From assembly GCA_002914805.1 (NCBI GenBank), contig JXTB01000110.1:686065-750064 (forward strand): a stretch of 64,000 nt of DNA, given 5' to 3'. Positions 12,255-24,130 of this stretch are shown piece by piece. The notes under the pieces are model-generated. The model did no database searches. It saw nothing but the letters and a program-made list of their open reading frames with translations, and was not told the DNA's origin. This stretch comes from Parasponia andersonii (Eukaryota; Streptophyta; Magnoliopsida; Rosales; Cannabaceae). Made by a program: the position numbers and the translations under genes. Numbering within the stretch: the first letter of the stretch is position 1; each line of letters opens with the position of its first letter.

Positions 12255-12780
12255 TATATTCAGATTCTTAGTGCTATACAGAAAAAATCCTAGAAAACCT
12301 CAAAACTACAAATGAAACAAGAAAATGGAAATGGAACAATGAAGAGGATGAAGATTAGAGAGAGAAGTTTAGAAAGGATCATACAAAATTGAAGGTGGAA
12401 ATATTAGAGACTAAAACGATGAGAGAGAGAGAGGAAAAAAATAAAAATGAAAGAGAGATACTGACCCCTTAAAATATCTCAAAATGAAAAAAAACGAATC
12501 TTTAAAAAATTTGGTATTTTTCAAACAAACGAACCTAAAAAAGTAGAATTCAATAACAGTCAAGAATTTTTCCAACAAATAAACAGTATCAGGATTTTTC
12601 AACTTACCTCGTATTTTAACCACACCGTACCTAAATTCCTCTAAATCCTTCGTATATATGGAGCAGTGACACTGTTTGATTCGAGTATAAAAGAAAATGT
12701 ACCGCATGTCATGAATAATTACCCTTGTATTTAGCATTTTTCTATAATGATAATAACAATAATCAAAGAGAAAAAGTTAG

Positions 12781-12978
12781 AGCTGTCGATGGCATAGCTG
12801 TAATTCCGTATTGAAGAGGAGGTCAAAGTACGCGAAGTCAACGCTTTAAATACAGTCGCTAGGGGCTCAGATGGGATCCTCCTCATTTTCTTCTCTTCCG
12901 TGTTCGTTATTTACTCCCTCATTTCATTTTCTCTCGTGGGAAAGTGAGCGAGAAAATTTAAGGTCGAAAGCAATAGCC
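12781..12978 (+). promoter_or_regulatory. probable promoter and 5' UTR of the TMEM214-like gene
   Basis: This is the spacer between the end of the MULE and the chosen start codon. A TTTAAATA sequence lies at about 12845, followed by a CT-rich leader. An in-frame upstream ATG occurs at 12871 and would add 36 residues. I treat it as leader because the family start is the acidic MEEK-type N-terminus. Confidence 0.35.
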
Positions 12979-14219
12979 ATGGAGGAAAAGCACGTAGCTT
13001 TTGAATCAAGCCCAATCGAGGACCAAGAGATGGCCATTAATGCTCAGACCTCCAACAGCAGCAGCACTGCAAGCAATGACTATGGCTGGCAAAAGGTCAC
13101 CTACGCCAAGCGCCAGAGGAAGACCACCAAACCCTCGGGTGCCTCCGATTCGCATGCGAACAACGCCAACAAAATCGTCCCCGACGGCTCCCTTCCCGAC
13201 GCCGATAATGTATTCCGGTCACTGGAGAAGCAGTCCGAGGACCGGCGCCGGAGAATTCTCGAAGCTCAGAGGGCGGCGGCCAATGGCACCGTTGTTGTTG
13301 CTCCTGCCAGATCGAAGGCCGCCCGGTCCGATGATGAGGACGGGGAGGACAGTGATGAGGAGGTCGCGGCGGAGAATGGCAAGGCCGATGAGGCGAAGAA
13401 GGTTGTGAAGCCGAAGAAGCCGAAGAAACCTAAGGTTACGGTGGCCGAGGCCGCGGCCAAGATCGATCCGAACCATCTTTCGGCATATCTCGCCGAAATA
13501 TCGGTGAGAGTTTTACGATTTCGTCTCTGATCTACTTGAATCTGTTGGTTTCGAGAGAAATTCGAACTCAGTTGCTTCGATTATTTGTTTATCTATTTCA
13601 ATTTTTGGGTTTATGGATAGGCATCGTACGAGTCGCAACAGGACATAGGGCTGATGCGGTTCGCGGATTACTTTGGGCGTGCATTCTCGGCTGTGAGCTC
13701 GGCGCAGTTTCCATGGATGAAGATGTTCAGGGAGTCAACCGTGGCCAGGATTGCCGATGTAAGTCTGAGATTCTTTACTTATTCTCTGTAAATCTATGAC
13801 GAACTTCGCTTCTATGCGATGAAATAGAATCTCCTCTTTGATTCTGATTCAAAACTGTTCTTTTCCCTAATTTTATATTCCGTGCTTGCGTACATTAGTC
13901 GTGAAATTGGGGCTGAGCATTGTCCGAATTTCAAAAACAAAGTTAGGGACTTTGGTTAGTTTGCTTCCATGGAAATATGAATAATAAGATCTGATTGAAA
14001 AACTGTGATACCGTGATTTTATTAGTCATAGAATTGCATTATCTTTCAACGGGGGATGAGAAAAAGAAGAAACAAACGATTTCACTAATGCTTTTGCCCC
14101 TGTTGAATGGAATTCAATCTGATATTGAGGAGTGTTTTATCTTCCTATAGCCACCGTCTCTAGTACATTACATATGTAAACTTTGATTGCCTCTAAAAGA
14201 AGTACTAAAAATTTGGATT

Positions 14220-14250
<31 letters not shown>

Positions 14251-17200
14251 CTGGTGCGTTGTCTAGGAAATGCTTTATTCTCTTTTCATGATAAATAGCA
14301 TCATCGCAGTATATGATGGTTTCATATTGACTTGGGTCATCCAATTTGGTAGTATGCATACTTTAATGAGACCCATTTTATAATTGAATTTTAGAGTTTG
14401 ATTATGTACTTATTTTGGGATGTTTTGGGGAATTGAGATTCTACTTTTGAGCTTTATTGACCTCGTCTCCTTCTCCCTTAAAGTTGATAAGTAATTTTTT
14501 GTTGGAACTACTTAGGTTGAGTGACTTTCTTTGGTCCGATGTTGACTTGATGTACTTATAGGACAAGACCAAGAAAAAGTTTAAGGTTTAAGCTTCCTTC
14601 ACTTCAAAAGTTTAGTTCTTATTTACCCATTTGGAATTCTTTGTTGGCCTTTGTCCTATGGGCTGTTTGTTTTCTTTTTTAGGTAGGGATCTACTGCACA
14701 CACTACATTAATACGAATTACGATAAGCTCTTTTTTGAGCATATTAAAGGTTATCTATTTATATAAGTTTCTAGATAACTGTTGAGAGAGGGATGTAGGA
14801 CAATAAATGGATGTTTAAAGGTTAACCGGCTTTGGGTGGTAGATGTCAAATTTACTTCTAAGAGTGTTTCATAACAGTGAACCAATCAGTAGTGTGACAT
14901 TCTGCTGTTTTCACCTTTAGGTTATGTGTGTTCGATTTTGTGTTAGGTTCTTGTCTATGGTTTTTCCTCATCTCCATATGGACTGGTAATGCTACGTTTC
15001 TTGTCCTTCGCTGAACTGATAGTTGGAACATCATTTACCTTGGCAGTCAACTTCAGGAATTTTGTTGAAATTCTCTTTGTTTGTTCACTTTTATTTTTCC
15101 TATTGTAATTTGTGGTACCTAATATGTGAATATTCTTTCCTGCAGATTCCTCTTTCTTATATTTCTGATGTTGTTTATAAGACGGCAGTTGACTGGATCA
15201 ACCATCACTCCCTTGAGGCACTTGGATCCTTTGTACTGTGGTCTTTGGAAAGCCTTCTTACTGACTTTGCAAGCCAGCAAGCTGGTGCCAAAGGCTCCAA
15301 AAAGGCTGCTCAACACGTTTCATCAAAATCTCAGGTAATTTCTGAATTCTGACTCTGCTTATTTCTATGATAACCTTTCTCTATTGCTGTTTTTCCATCT
15401 TATGCTTTTTATGTTTACTTCTTCAATTTCCATTGCCGTTGAGTCAAACAAAATGAACCAAACTGATATCTGCAAATAGTTTGTTGGAAAGGTCTGTGGG
15501 ATGCCGAAATGGGTTGACATAGAAATCAGAATCTTGAGCAGGGATTCTTATCCAGTGGCATTATAGAGAGTGGCTTTCTAAATGAGACTTCATTCTAGAA
15601 AGATCAGCTGTTGCTCTGAATCTTGAGTCTGCTTAACAAAACAAATTGATATGTTGTGTGATGAGATTATATGGGATTTGAATCAATAGTGAACATGATA
15701 GTTATTATGAGAACGTCAGAAATTGTATTGAAAAGGAGAAAAAAGAAGAAGAAAAAGTAAAGAAGGATAGCAATGTGTTTAACTAAATAGTGCAGAGCTT
15801 GTTTTGTATTGTTTATCAAAATTAAACTTTAGGACTCTTTTCCTAGGAAAATGTGATGTTTAACATTTTTCAGATTATTGAATTTCATTCAATGAGACAA
15901 GTGCATACTACATAACCTTTAACTCATTCAGTTAGATTTTATGTGTTCCGTAAAAGAAGAAAGAGCCCCTTCAGATTATTGAATTTCATTCGATTAAACA
16001 AGACTAGTGTAAATGACAACCTTAAATTTTCCTGTCATGGTTTGAAGTTTAGTACTTCAGTATTATGAATCTCAGTTTTTTCCCCATTAATATTTAATGC
16101 ATGTTTCTGTGGTTTAATGTGCAATGAACTTTTGTTGACATACCAGGTTGCTATATTTGTGGTTATAGCAATGGTATTGCGAAGAAAACCTGATGTCTTA
16201 GTTGGTTTGTTGCCAAACTTACGCGAAGATTTGAAGTATCAAGGACAAGATAAACTTCCTCTTATTGTATGGATAATACTTCAGGTAAGTTGACGAAATA
16301 AAAATGTTTTCAAGGGATCTTTCTTGGGAGCAAAGATGCTCTTTCTTTTTTGGATATCTTTTATCTCTTTTATGTTCTCCTTACATTTAGCTTCTCATAT
16401 CGATTTAACTATTTTCTATAGGCCTCTCAAGGAGATCTGGCTGTAGGGTTGTATGCATGGGCACGTAACCTTTTGCCCTTAGTCAGTGGCAAAAGTAGTA
16501 ATCCGCAGTCCAGGGATCTTGTTTTACAGCTTGTGGAGAGGTATAATAGCATCACTAGTTTTTCACCATCTCTGTTTGTTTAAATTCTTAAGTCTGAGAC
16601 TTTTTCTCTTGTTCTTTTTTTGGTTCCAGGATATTGTCCACCCCGAAAGCTCGTACTATTTTGGTAAATGGTGCTGTCAGAAAGGGGGAGCGTTTGATTC
16701 CACCTTCTGCATTTGAGATACTAGTGCGAGCTACTTTTCCAGCTTCTTCGGCTAGAGTAAGGGTGAGTACATATCAATTTTCTTGTTGAGAAGTTGTTTT
16801 GCAGGGGGGAAGGGAATTTATCAGTCGATGGTTTCTGAAGTATAATATGTCTAATTCTGTTCCTTCTTTCAAATGTTGTGTTTATAGGCAACCGAGAGGT
16901 TTGAGGTCATATATCCCATCCTAAAAGAGGTAGCTCTTGCTGGCGCCCCTGGGAGCAAAGCAATGAAACAAGTTTCACAGCATGTTCTAAGCTTTGCTAT
17001 TATGGCAGCTGGAGAAAGTATGCCACCCTCAGCACACTTACTCATAATTTTATAGTTCCTTTGCTATAAATTAGGAAAAATGGTACGTTTTATTGGGTTT
17101 GAGATATAGCTTTTCCTGGCAGGCACACCCGAATTGGCCAATGAAGCATCTGGAATTCTTATTTGGTGCTTGACCCAGAATGCTGATTGTTACAAGCAGT

Positions 17201-17834
17201 GGGTAAGCTACTCTAGTACCAACACTCGCATTTGTTTAAGTTTTTTTTTTTTTTGGCCCCACCTCTTCCATGTGAATCGACTTATCTTGTCTGCTTATTC
17301 TACGTAATATCTCGCCAGGTCAAGGTCTATCAAGACAATTTGAAAGCAAGTGTGGCTGTCCTGAAAAATCTCTCTGACCAATGGAAACAGCTGTCAACAA
17401 AACTCTTCCCTCTTGATCCGCTGAGGGAAACTCTTAAGAGTTTCAGGCACCAGGTACCCTATCGTTATTTTAGAGATTTTACAAGATGTTTCTCCCACTC
17501 TATGATATGTGCTTTAACAAAATCATTAATATACTATTATGATGATTTGTCTGATGAAATACAAGTACTAATTTGACTTTAACGCATGTAATTGCCAAAG
17601 AATGAGAAGGCATTAGCTACTGGGGCTGATGCTGCTCAGCAAGCACTCTTCAAGGATGCAGACAAGTATTCCAAGCTGATATTGGGAATGGTATCACGTG
17701 GCCATGGATGCATCAGGAGTACGGCCATTGTTGTCATTGCCTTGGCCGTGGGTGCTGCTGTGATTTCCCCAAACATCGAGTCTTGGGACTGGAAGAAACT
17801 GTCCTTAGCATTCAACTCTCCGGTTTCATTTTGA
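12979..17834 (+). CDS. TMEM214-like (DUF2359) membrane protein
   Basis: Ten exons: 12979-13503, 13621-13758, 15146-15334, 16147-16284, 16422-16540, 16630-16762, 16888-17017, 17123-17202, 17319-17453, 17601-17834. They join in frame to 606 residues, the usual plant length of about 600. The N-terminus has the family motif GWQKVTYAKRQRK, then Lys/Arg- and Asp/Glu-rich stretches (SDDEDGEDSDEE). The globular part starts near residue 165 (IDPNHLSAYL). Hydrophobic segments lie near residues 285-293 and 569-586, the second probably anchoring the protein. Human TMEM214 is an ER membrane protein linked to stress-induced cell death; the plant role is unknown. Arabidopsis homologues are, from memory, At1g70770 and At1g23170. 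Intron 2 is 1.4 kb and carries an (AT)n run at about 14222-14250. It is convergent with NDHL, as in Arabidopsis. An upstream ATG at 12871 is an alternative start. Confidence 0.9.
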
Positions 17835-18796
17835 GTGATTTACCTGAATTTGCGGTCAGTAGCGCAAAAACATCAGTTTCTTTTTCCTACAATATCAAGC
17901 ATGGGCAAAGTAAGTTATTTGCCCCTTAATAAGGTGGCAGAAGTGAGAGGTTCTTGTATACTTTTATGAGTCCCCCGGTGGGATAAAGGATTTAGAAAAT
18001 AGTTGAAAAGGTCACTCCTACTTGAAAATTTGTAATGGTTTGTGCCATTTAGGACTTTTGGTTCGTCTGTTCTTTTCTTTAACGCCTTTCTGGAACTCTT
18101 TTGAGTTATTCACCTCTGACATATATAGTAGCGACAAAATGCAAAAGAGTTCGATACACATGTACCCTGGGATTGGTATCTAAATTTAAAGGGAATCTTT
18201 TGACATGATTGCTCTTTTTCTTCACTTGAAAATTGATCTTAAAATTTGCTTGTATTTATTTGTGATCTCCAATGGTTCTTTTGAATTCCGTGGATCAACA
18301 TTCCTATATTCTTTTTCCGTTGTAGTTTTGATTTGAAACAATTGCTGTGATTAACACTAGTGAATGATACACATTTATTTGGCTTTACCCTTTGTTGCTT
18401 GGTGTTACCTAATTGACCTATCTACTCAGAATTAGCTTCAGTGTTTAATGCAGGACCAAGAGAATTGACTCTTGGTCTCACAATCCTTGTCTTTCGAGTT
18501 TAAGAAAACCATACTGAAAGAGGGTTGAATCACCACTTGTTGGTTCTGCTTATCATTCTGCAAGTGCGGGAAATGTTTGACCATTTTCTCTCTGATCGGA
18601 TATTTTTCGAGAGCAATTAATCAGTAACATCAATATCTATGGGAAACAAAAGATTTACAGTGCTTTTTCTTTTGGGGTCATTTGTGGGGGGCAGGGAATT
18701 TTTCTGAGAAAGTCGAAATTCAATGATACAGGCAAGCACTCTCCAAAAAATTCTAGATTGGTCACTTGTATTAGATCTTTCTGCATTTTCAGAGTT
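17835..18796. other. convergent 3' intergenic region
   Basis: This 960-bp stretch separates the stop codons of two convergent genes and presumably holds both 3' UTRs and poly(A) signals. No other gene or repeat was recognised. Confidence 0.6.
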
Positions 18797-20023
18797 TCAT
18801 GAATAATCTTCAGGTCCTTTGGCAAATGGCCATTTGTAGTATTCATTTCTAATTTTTGAAGGATCTTCTGGCTTCGACCAAGGGTACTTCATCGATGGAT
18901 CCCGGGGGAATTTCCTGAAGTTCAGAAATGGGGCCCAAAGAATTACACTGAAAAAATAAAAGAACATAGTTGTTAAGCATCCATATTTGAGAACGTATAC
19001 ATATTAACTTTGGTAACTCGTTTAAATTAGCCTAAATATGTTCAAAGTTTCTAATTCATTCCCATAATAGAAGGTTCCATCTTTTCTGAATTTGACAAAT
19101 GGAAACCTTTGAGGAAGCCAAGTAGTTAGATAGACATGTATTTTACTATTTTACCAGTCATTTTAGTCTTAGAAGGAGTTCATACAAACCATTACAATGA
19201 AAAATAAAATAAAATAAATAATGAAAAATAAACCAATAAATACAAAAGGCACTCACCCGGGAAAGAAAATGAAAACAAACATGAATTGTAAATACGTCTC
19301 CAATAGTTTTCTCTTATAGAATCTTAACCTAAGCCAGTTCATGATGATTGGCTGCAGTTCAATACACAAATATATAGCATAAATTATACAACGAAAATGC
19401 TAGAATTTATTGAAAGAGAAGTGACAAAGACAAGATGAAAAAAGAAATAACGAATGTTCACTCACTGGCATAACAAGGAAGTAAAAGAAGGCAACAACTC
19501 CTAGTTGTATTAGAACCCATGTAAGATCTTGCTCGTTATTAACTCCAGTTACAGCAAAAGCAGGCTGCTCAGCCTGCAAGTAGATTTCCCATCAAATTTA
19601 ATCGAAAAAAAAAGAAAAAAAAAGGAGGAAACAAGTACTTCACCACTGTTTTTTATTTTTCATTTGTGTAAAAATTAAAGAAGCATAAGATTCGTGCGTT
19701 ACAGTGGCCAAAATTGCTCCAACTTGAAGTGCCAAACTAGATTTTTCGAGATGGAAATACTCGATTGGCTTTTGAATTACGCTTGCCATTTTCTGTAACA
19801 AAAAGGGTCGAAGAGTTTCATCATTATACTAAGCTATACATCGTGAAAGCCTCCAAAAGAAGAGAAGACGTGCTCGAAAAACAAATATTTGTACCTTTTC
19901 ATTGAGGTGGGTAGAGCATGAATGACGGTGTTTAGAAGTAACAGAGAGAGGAGCACTTCTAAGCTGAGAAAAGCTCAGAGGAGGCAGAGCCTTAGGGATA
20001 TGGAAGCTGATTGAGCAACTCAT
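18797..20023 (-). CDS. NDHL: NDHL, subunit L of the chloroplast NDH complex
   Basis: Five minus-strand exons: 20023-19895, 19792-19703, 19573-19466, 19351-19257, 18947-18797. They give 190 residues, against about 190 in Arabidopsis NDHL (CRR23, At1g70760). The first 65 or so residues are Ser/Arg-rich without acids at the start, a chloroplast transit peptide. The mature part has the conserved block TGVNNEQDLTWVLIQLG and two membrane segments (about residues 92-109 and 126-146). These are separated by a basic loop (MNWLRLRFYKRK). The C-terminus is hydrophilic and Pro/Trp-rich (KYPWSKPEDP). The protein belongs to subcomplex A of the thylakoid NADH dehydrogenase-like complex, which drives cyclic electron flow around photosystem I. 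All splice sites are GT-AG and the frame is intact. Confidence 0.93.
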
Positions 20024-20319
20024 TTCGGAGCTTTTACTTGGTTGTGTTTTCTTATCTTTTTCAGTTCAGTTTCATGGTGGGAAAACCCTTGTCCTGGCAC
20101 GGGCCCTACCTTAACAGAACGAATATTGAAGATAAAATAAACTTAAACCAACGATTACGTCTGAGTTCTGATCCTCAAGATGTGGGGTCCCCCCCTCCCC
20201 CCTCCCTTTTTTCGGGTAAATTGCATTACTGGCCTCAAGAAGGCTGCTGTGCATTGTTGGATCTCAGTGTATCTGTTTGATCACGTCTGTTTATTTTTAT
20301 AGGTTCCAATGTGAGTTTT
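20024..20319. promoter_or_regulatory. probable NDHL promoter region
   Basis: This is the sequence upstream of the NDHL start up to the first repeat. It contains a C-rich tract at about 20190-20210. No specific light-response element can be named with confidence. Confidence 0.3.
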
Positions 20320-20900
20320 TCGGAATGGATTGTTGATACCCGCATGGGTCTCACAGCACAGAAATAGAGGACTGAGATGTCTCAATGTACATCATTCGTA
20401 TACTCCTCCTCCTTATTATTATTATTATTATTTTTCTATTTTTGAAATACAAATTCTTGAATTAATGCTTTAGTAGCGAATTTAATTAGACAAAAATGAC
20501 ACCCATCTCTCCTTATTTAAATATCTTTTTTTAAAAAGAAGTTTGGCTATTTTATCTTCTTGCTTTGGTGGTTTATTTTTCAGATTTTTTATGACTATAA
20601 TAGTAAAACAATATTTCACATTGGGGACCAATAATACAAATAGTCACTAATGATAATTTTTTTTTTCGCTTATTTATATATGTAATTTTTTTTAATCGTT
20701 CATCATTATCTAATGATTATAATAATTATACAAAAAAATGTGTATCATTGTTTAATCTCCTTTTATTTTTTATAGAAATTATAAAAAATGTATATTATAA
20801 ATTTTAATTGGCCATTTAAAAAAAGTTAATGGATATATACATTATAATTGGAATTGTTGATGCAAAATCTTGTTTGAGCACAGCGAGAATGGTGGAGCCA
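20320..20900 (+). repeat. dispersed repeat, copy 1 (partner at 30165-30560)
   Basis: It shares several blocks in the same order with 30165-30560: GTCTCACAG with GAATAGAGG or AAATAGAGG; a TGCTTTAGTAGCGAAT or GGCTTTAGTGGTGAAT block; AGTAAAACA before TATTTCA; and GTTGATGCAAAATCTTGT or GTTGGTGCAAAATCTTGT. It lies directly upstream of the gag-like element and may be its left part. TGTTG..TGCAAAATC could be an LTR start. Confidence 0.6.
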
Positions 20901-22238
20901 AGAATAATAAGAGTAATCACTAGTATTAAAATGTGCTGAAGTATGGAGCTCCAAACCTTTGTTTTGATCTAGATTCTTGTTAAAGAATGAATCATTCTCT
21001 ACGCATATAGATTAGATTTATTATTATTACCAAAAGAAAAAAGATTCATTAAAAAAATTCATTATTATTATTCTTATTATTGGATCGGTTTCTCACCAGC
21101 CGTCCACGTGTTTCTGAACCGCTATCTTTCAATTGTCCACGTATCCTTGCTATTCCAAAGTGCTCTGAATTTCAGGCAGGGTCGGAGAAGCGGGGGTGGC
21201 TACCTGCAAAGACTCTCCGATGTTTAAGTCAGTGGTCTTTCTTTGATTCAGGGTAGCAAGGATTTAGTTCTATATGAGTATATCTTTATTTATTGCTCGT
21301 AAAGTTTTAAATATTTCTTTTTGTATGCGTACATGTCTCCTCTTGGGGACGCACGGCTCATATATATATGGTCTTGAGATTGTGAACCTCCTAGTTCTCA
21401 ATCTCAGGACCGAGTACCTTTTTCCTCAAGACTTTCTCCAGAGGTCACAGGCCGAGATTACCGTGATTCCCCCTACACCGCTGTAGCCTAGTTTCCGCCG
21501 TCTCCTATGGCTCGAGTCTGTCAGGGGTGAGATTTGGACAAATCGCCAATCTGTCAGGACGGCTTGCCGTCTGTGCACATCTATTCAAGATCGCATTTAA
21601 TGCTCTGTCTGGGTTTGGAGCTGTGAGTTGCTTTCCATTGTATTCTGGCAGAAGACCCTTGGGGCTTCCGACCTCCAGCTGTCGAGGTAAGAATCGGACT
21701 GGGCCGAGTCCATCCAGGATCTGGGATAGGCTCGGCCATAACCTCGGACAGCCCAATGGCCGATGTGGTACCATGTGCGAGAGACTCGCGTGGCCTTTAG
21801 CTAGTCACTCTCGACATATGTCGGACGGTGGGCCCTGTTTGTGACCTGTTCTGCCACTTAATCGTCTACGTGGTGTATGATTTGGGAACGGGTCCCACAA
21901 CTATCCTCATTTCCCTACTTGATGGGTTCGTATCCATCAAGTGGGGAAATCGTTTCTCCGTTCTTCCAATTTGAGGGATACATGTGGCTCCCCCTTGCCG
22001 ACGCGGAAGTACGCCATCCCATGTCATAAAATTTTTTAAATTTCGAAGTTCCGGCTATTTAGTCTCCTTTGCTCTCTTCTTTCTAGAAAAACTCTTTGAC
22101 TCCACCTCTATAAAAGCCGCATTTATGCTCATTTGCTACTTTACTAAAATCTTCAATTATTCCAAACTCGCAAAATCTTATGGTTCCCGACTTCTCCCCT
22201 TTCTAGAGATTTTTTCTCTTTCGATTGTATCCAGAGCG
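20901..22238 (+). mobile_element. probable LTR and leader of the gag-like retroelement
   Basis: This non-coding stretch precedes the gag-like reading frame and is richer in G+C than the flanks, especially 21480-21960. I see no matching second LTR downstream, so its limits cannot be set from the sequence. The assignment as LTR/leader rests on position and on the gag-like product that follows. Confidence 0.4.
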
Positions 22239-23960
22239 ATGGCCTCGAATCAAGATCAGGAATTGCACCCCATCGTGGATTCGGAGTTGGATTCACTGAG
22301 GAGACAGCTCTGCCTCCCCGGCGGAGTGACGCTGCAAATGGTCGAGGGCCCCGCGGATTGGTATCTTCGTCCCTTTGCCCCTGAAGGCTCTATTATTTTG
22401 GGCAGAAAACATCTAGAATGGCTGCGAATCCTCCTTCCTCCTTCGATCCACCAATTCTTCGCTTTGACGAGGATCCATCCGATGCAGTTAAATGCAAACG
22501 GGGTCATGATTTTGATGAGGCTTTCCACCCTGTCAGTTCTCTATAACCTGCATATTGACCTGGAGGTGGTATTTTATGCTTACAAACTTACCCTCATCCC
22601 TAAAAAGAGTTCCTACCCCACCTTTTACCTCCAACCGCTCCCGGGATGTCACATCTTCTGGGGCTTGCCGAGGTCAGACAAGCAATGGACTCCCACTCTA
22701 GGCTATACGCCGTTGGAGGGGCGTGGTGCTCCCCTTGGGTGAATGGAGAGCACTTCCAAATTCCCTCAGTTTTCCTACAGANNNNNNNNNNNNNNNNNNN
22801 NNNNNNNNNNNNNNNNNNNNNNNNNNNNNNNNNNNNNNNNNNNNNNNNNNNNNNNNNNNNNNNNNNNNNCTCCCCTTGGGTGAATGGAGAGCACTTCCAA
22901 ATTCCCTCAGTTTTCCTACAGAGTAAGTGCTAGGTCGTGATTTTCGGGTCTGCGTTCTCCTCGTTTGTTATTGCTCACATTATTTTGTCTTGTGCAGCCT
23001 CTGTAGAAGAGAACAGGTTTGAGCCGCATTTATCGGTGGGACGGCTCAAAGGCCTAGAAGGGGTCGTCTTCTTCGGATCTCTTGGGGACTGCCGGCACAT
23101 CCAGGCCACCCTCAACCCCCAGGTGATGAATATGATGCTTAGGATAGTTTTATACATTCCCTTCCCTCTGGACACCTGGGTTATCACAAAGCACCTACGG
23201 AGCTGACTTGACGCCTCTGCCTTGAACCGATTCTGTCGGGACGAGCATGATCGAATCGCCATGATGGGTCGTCAGGTTACGGCTTCAAGCTAATTGACGG
23301 GCTCCAATGACCTGGTGGCACTGATTAGCCACGAGCTCGAGGAAGTCGTGAGGTTCGTGGTCGAGGAGTGCGTTAGGCTCCGTAGGGAGGAAGCCGCCGC
23401 CCTCAAGAAGGCTAGGGGTAGGTTTATTTCCGCATCCTTGAGCTTTGTGGATTGGATTATGGCCTTGATCTAAACATGTTGCTTGTTTTTTATAGGTTCT
23501 GAGTCCGGCCCATCGGCAGACCTCTCCCCTGTCAAGGGGGGAGTTACGGGACATAAGGTTCGCCCCAAGGCACCCGTTGGCCTGTATCTCGTGGTGCCTT
23601 CAGAAGATGAAGTACCTGCGGTCCCCCGCTCCGATGCAGGCAGACCTCTATCTGGGGAAACGTCTCCTGTAAGGGCTGTATACGGCGAGGGGATTCCCCT
23701 GAGTCTGTCTGGGGGGTCTGCTGCACCAACCTCGTCCACCCCTGACTCCAGTTAGAAATCGGGTGCTACTTGCCTCGGTGGGAAGATCGCCGAGCTCAGT
23801 GGGGGGGCTCCGAGGTTGAAATCTCGGCTGTCTTCCCCTCCCCCAGTCCCAATAAAATGGCGCCACAAGGTTGGCTCATCCAAAGAAGAAGAGGGCTGGG
23901 CAGAGAAGAGGGGCAGGGTTGGCCCCTCATCTGACAGTGATGACGACGGGGCCACTGGTT
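22239..23960 (+). pseudogene. gag-like protein of a gypsy-type retroelement (Transposase_28-like), broken
   Basis: The first exon begins at ATG 22239 (MASNQDQELHPIVDSE). It contains a block resembling the plant 'putative gypsy type transposon' domain: LPPSIHQFFALTRIHPMQL, a hydrophobic stretch, then PLPGCHIFWGLP. A frameshift near 22690 moves the reading to the frame coding AVGGAWCSPWVNGEHF. A donor (AGAGTAAGT) at about 22922 and an acceptor at about 22998 lead to an exon with RFEPHLSVGRLKGLEG, which ends at TGA near 23200. Charged and Pro/Ser-rich exons follow (about 23290-23420, 23495-23950), the last with an acidic SSDSDDDG tail. No protease, reverse transcriptase or integrase follows, because copia-type sequence starts at about 23960. 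An 88-N gap interrupts it. Confidence 0.6.
22782..22869. other. assembly gap (88 N) with duplicated flanks
   Basis: The 53 bases before the gap (22729-22781) and after it (22870-22922) are identical. The simplest reading is two overlapping contig ends left unmerged, so the gap and one copy are probably artefacts. Confidence 0.9.
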
Positions 23961-24130
23961 AGAATTTTGTTTACATATGCAAGGGCAACTTGATTTACAG
24001 ATTGAACAAATCTTTATACAGTCTCAAACAGGTGTAGAGATATTGGTATAAGAGATTTGATTCTTTTATTATAAGCCTTGGATAAAATAGACTCAGTTTA
24101 TATCACTGCATATACTTCCGAAAGTTTGAT

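Larger units (their letters stand above)
3000..12780. mobile_element. decayed Mutator-like element with transposase and DUF1985/Ulp1 gene
   Basis: A MuDR-type transposase pseudogene on the plus strand (3785-7094) faces a DUF1985/Ulp1-protease pseudogene on the minus strand (7773-12254). Both are typical cargo of plant MULEs, and Ulp1-like genes are known passengers of elements such as Kaonashi and CUMULE. I compared the sequence around 3000-3120 with the inverted sequence around 12480-12740. I found only short scattered matches (for example TTGAAAAATC), not a long terminal inverted repeat, so the ends given are approximate. A short motif, RGTWACY, is strongly concentrated between 3447 and 11762. 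All coding parts carry stops, so the element cannot be autonomous in this copy. Confidence 0.75.

Noticed and set aside
3000..12740. Long terminal inverted repeats of the MULE
   Set aside because: Only scattered short matches (such as TTGAAAAATC) were found, no more than expected in AT-rich DNA.
12871..12978. Upstream in-frame start of the TMEM214-like gene
   Set aside because: The extra 36 residues do not resemble the family N-terminus. Kept only as an alternative.
13001..13476. Open frames on both strands inside TMEM214 exon 1
   Set aside because: They are shadows of a G+C-rich exon whose own frame continues by splicing and matches the family.
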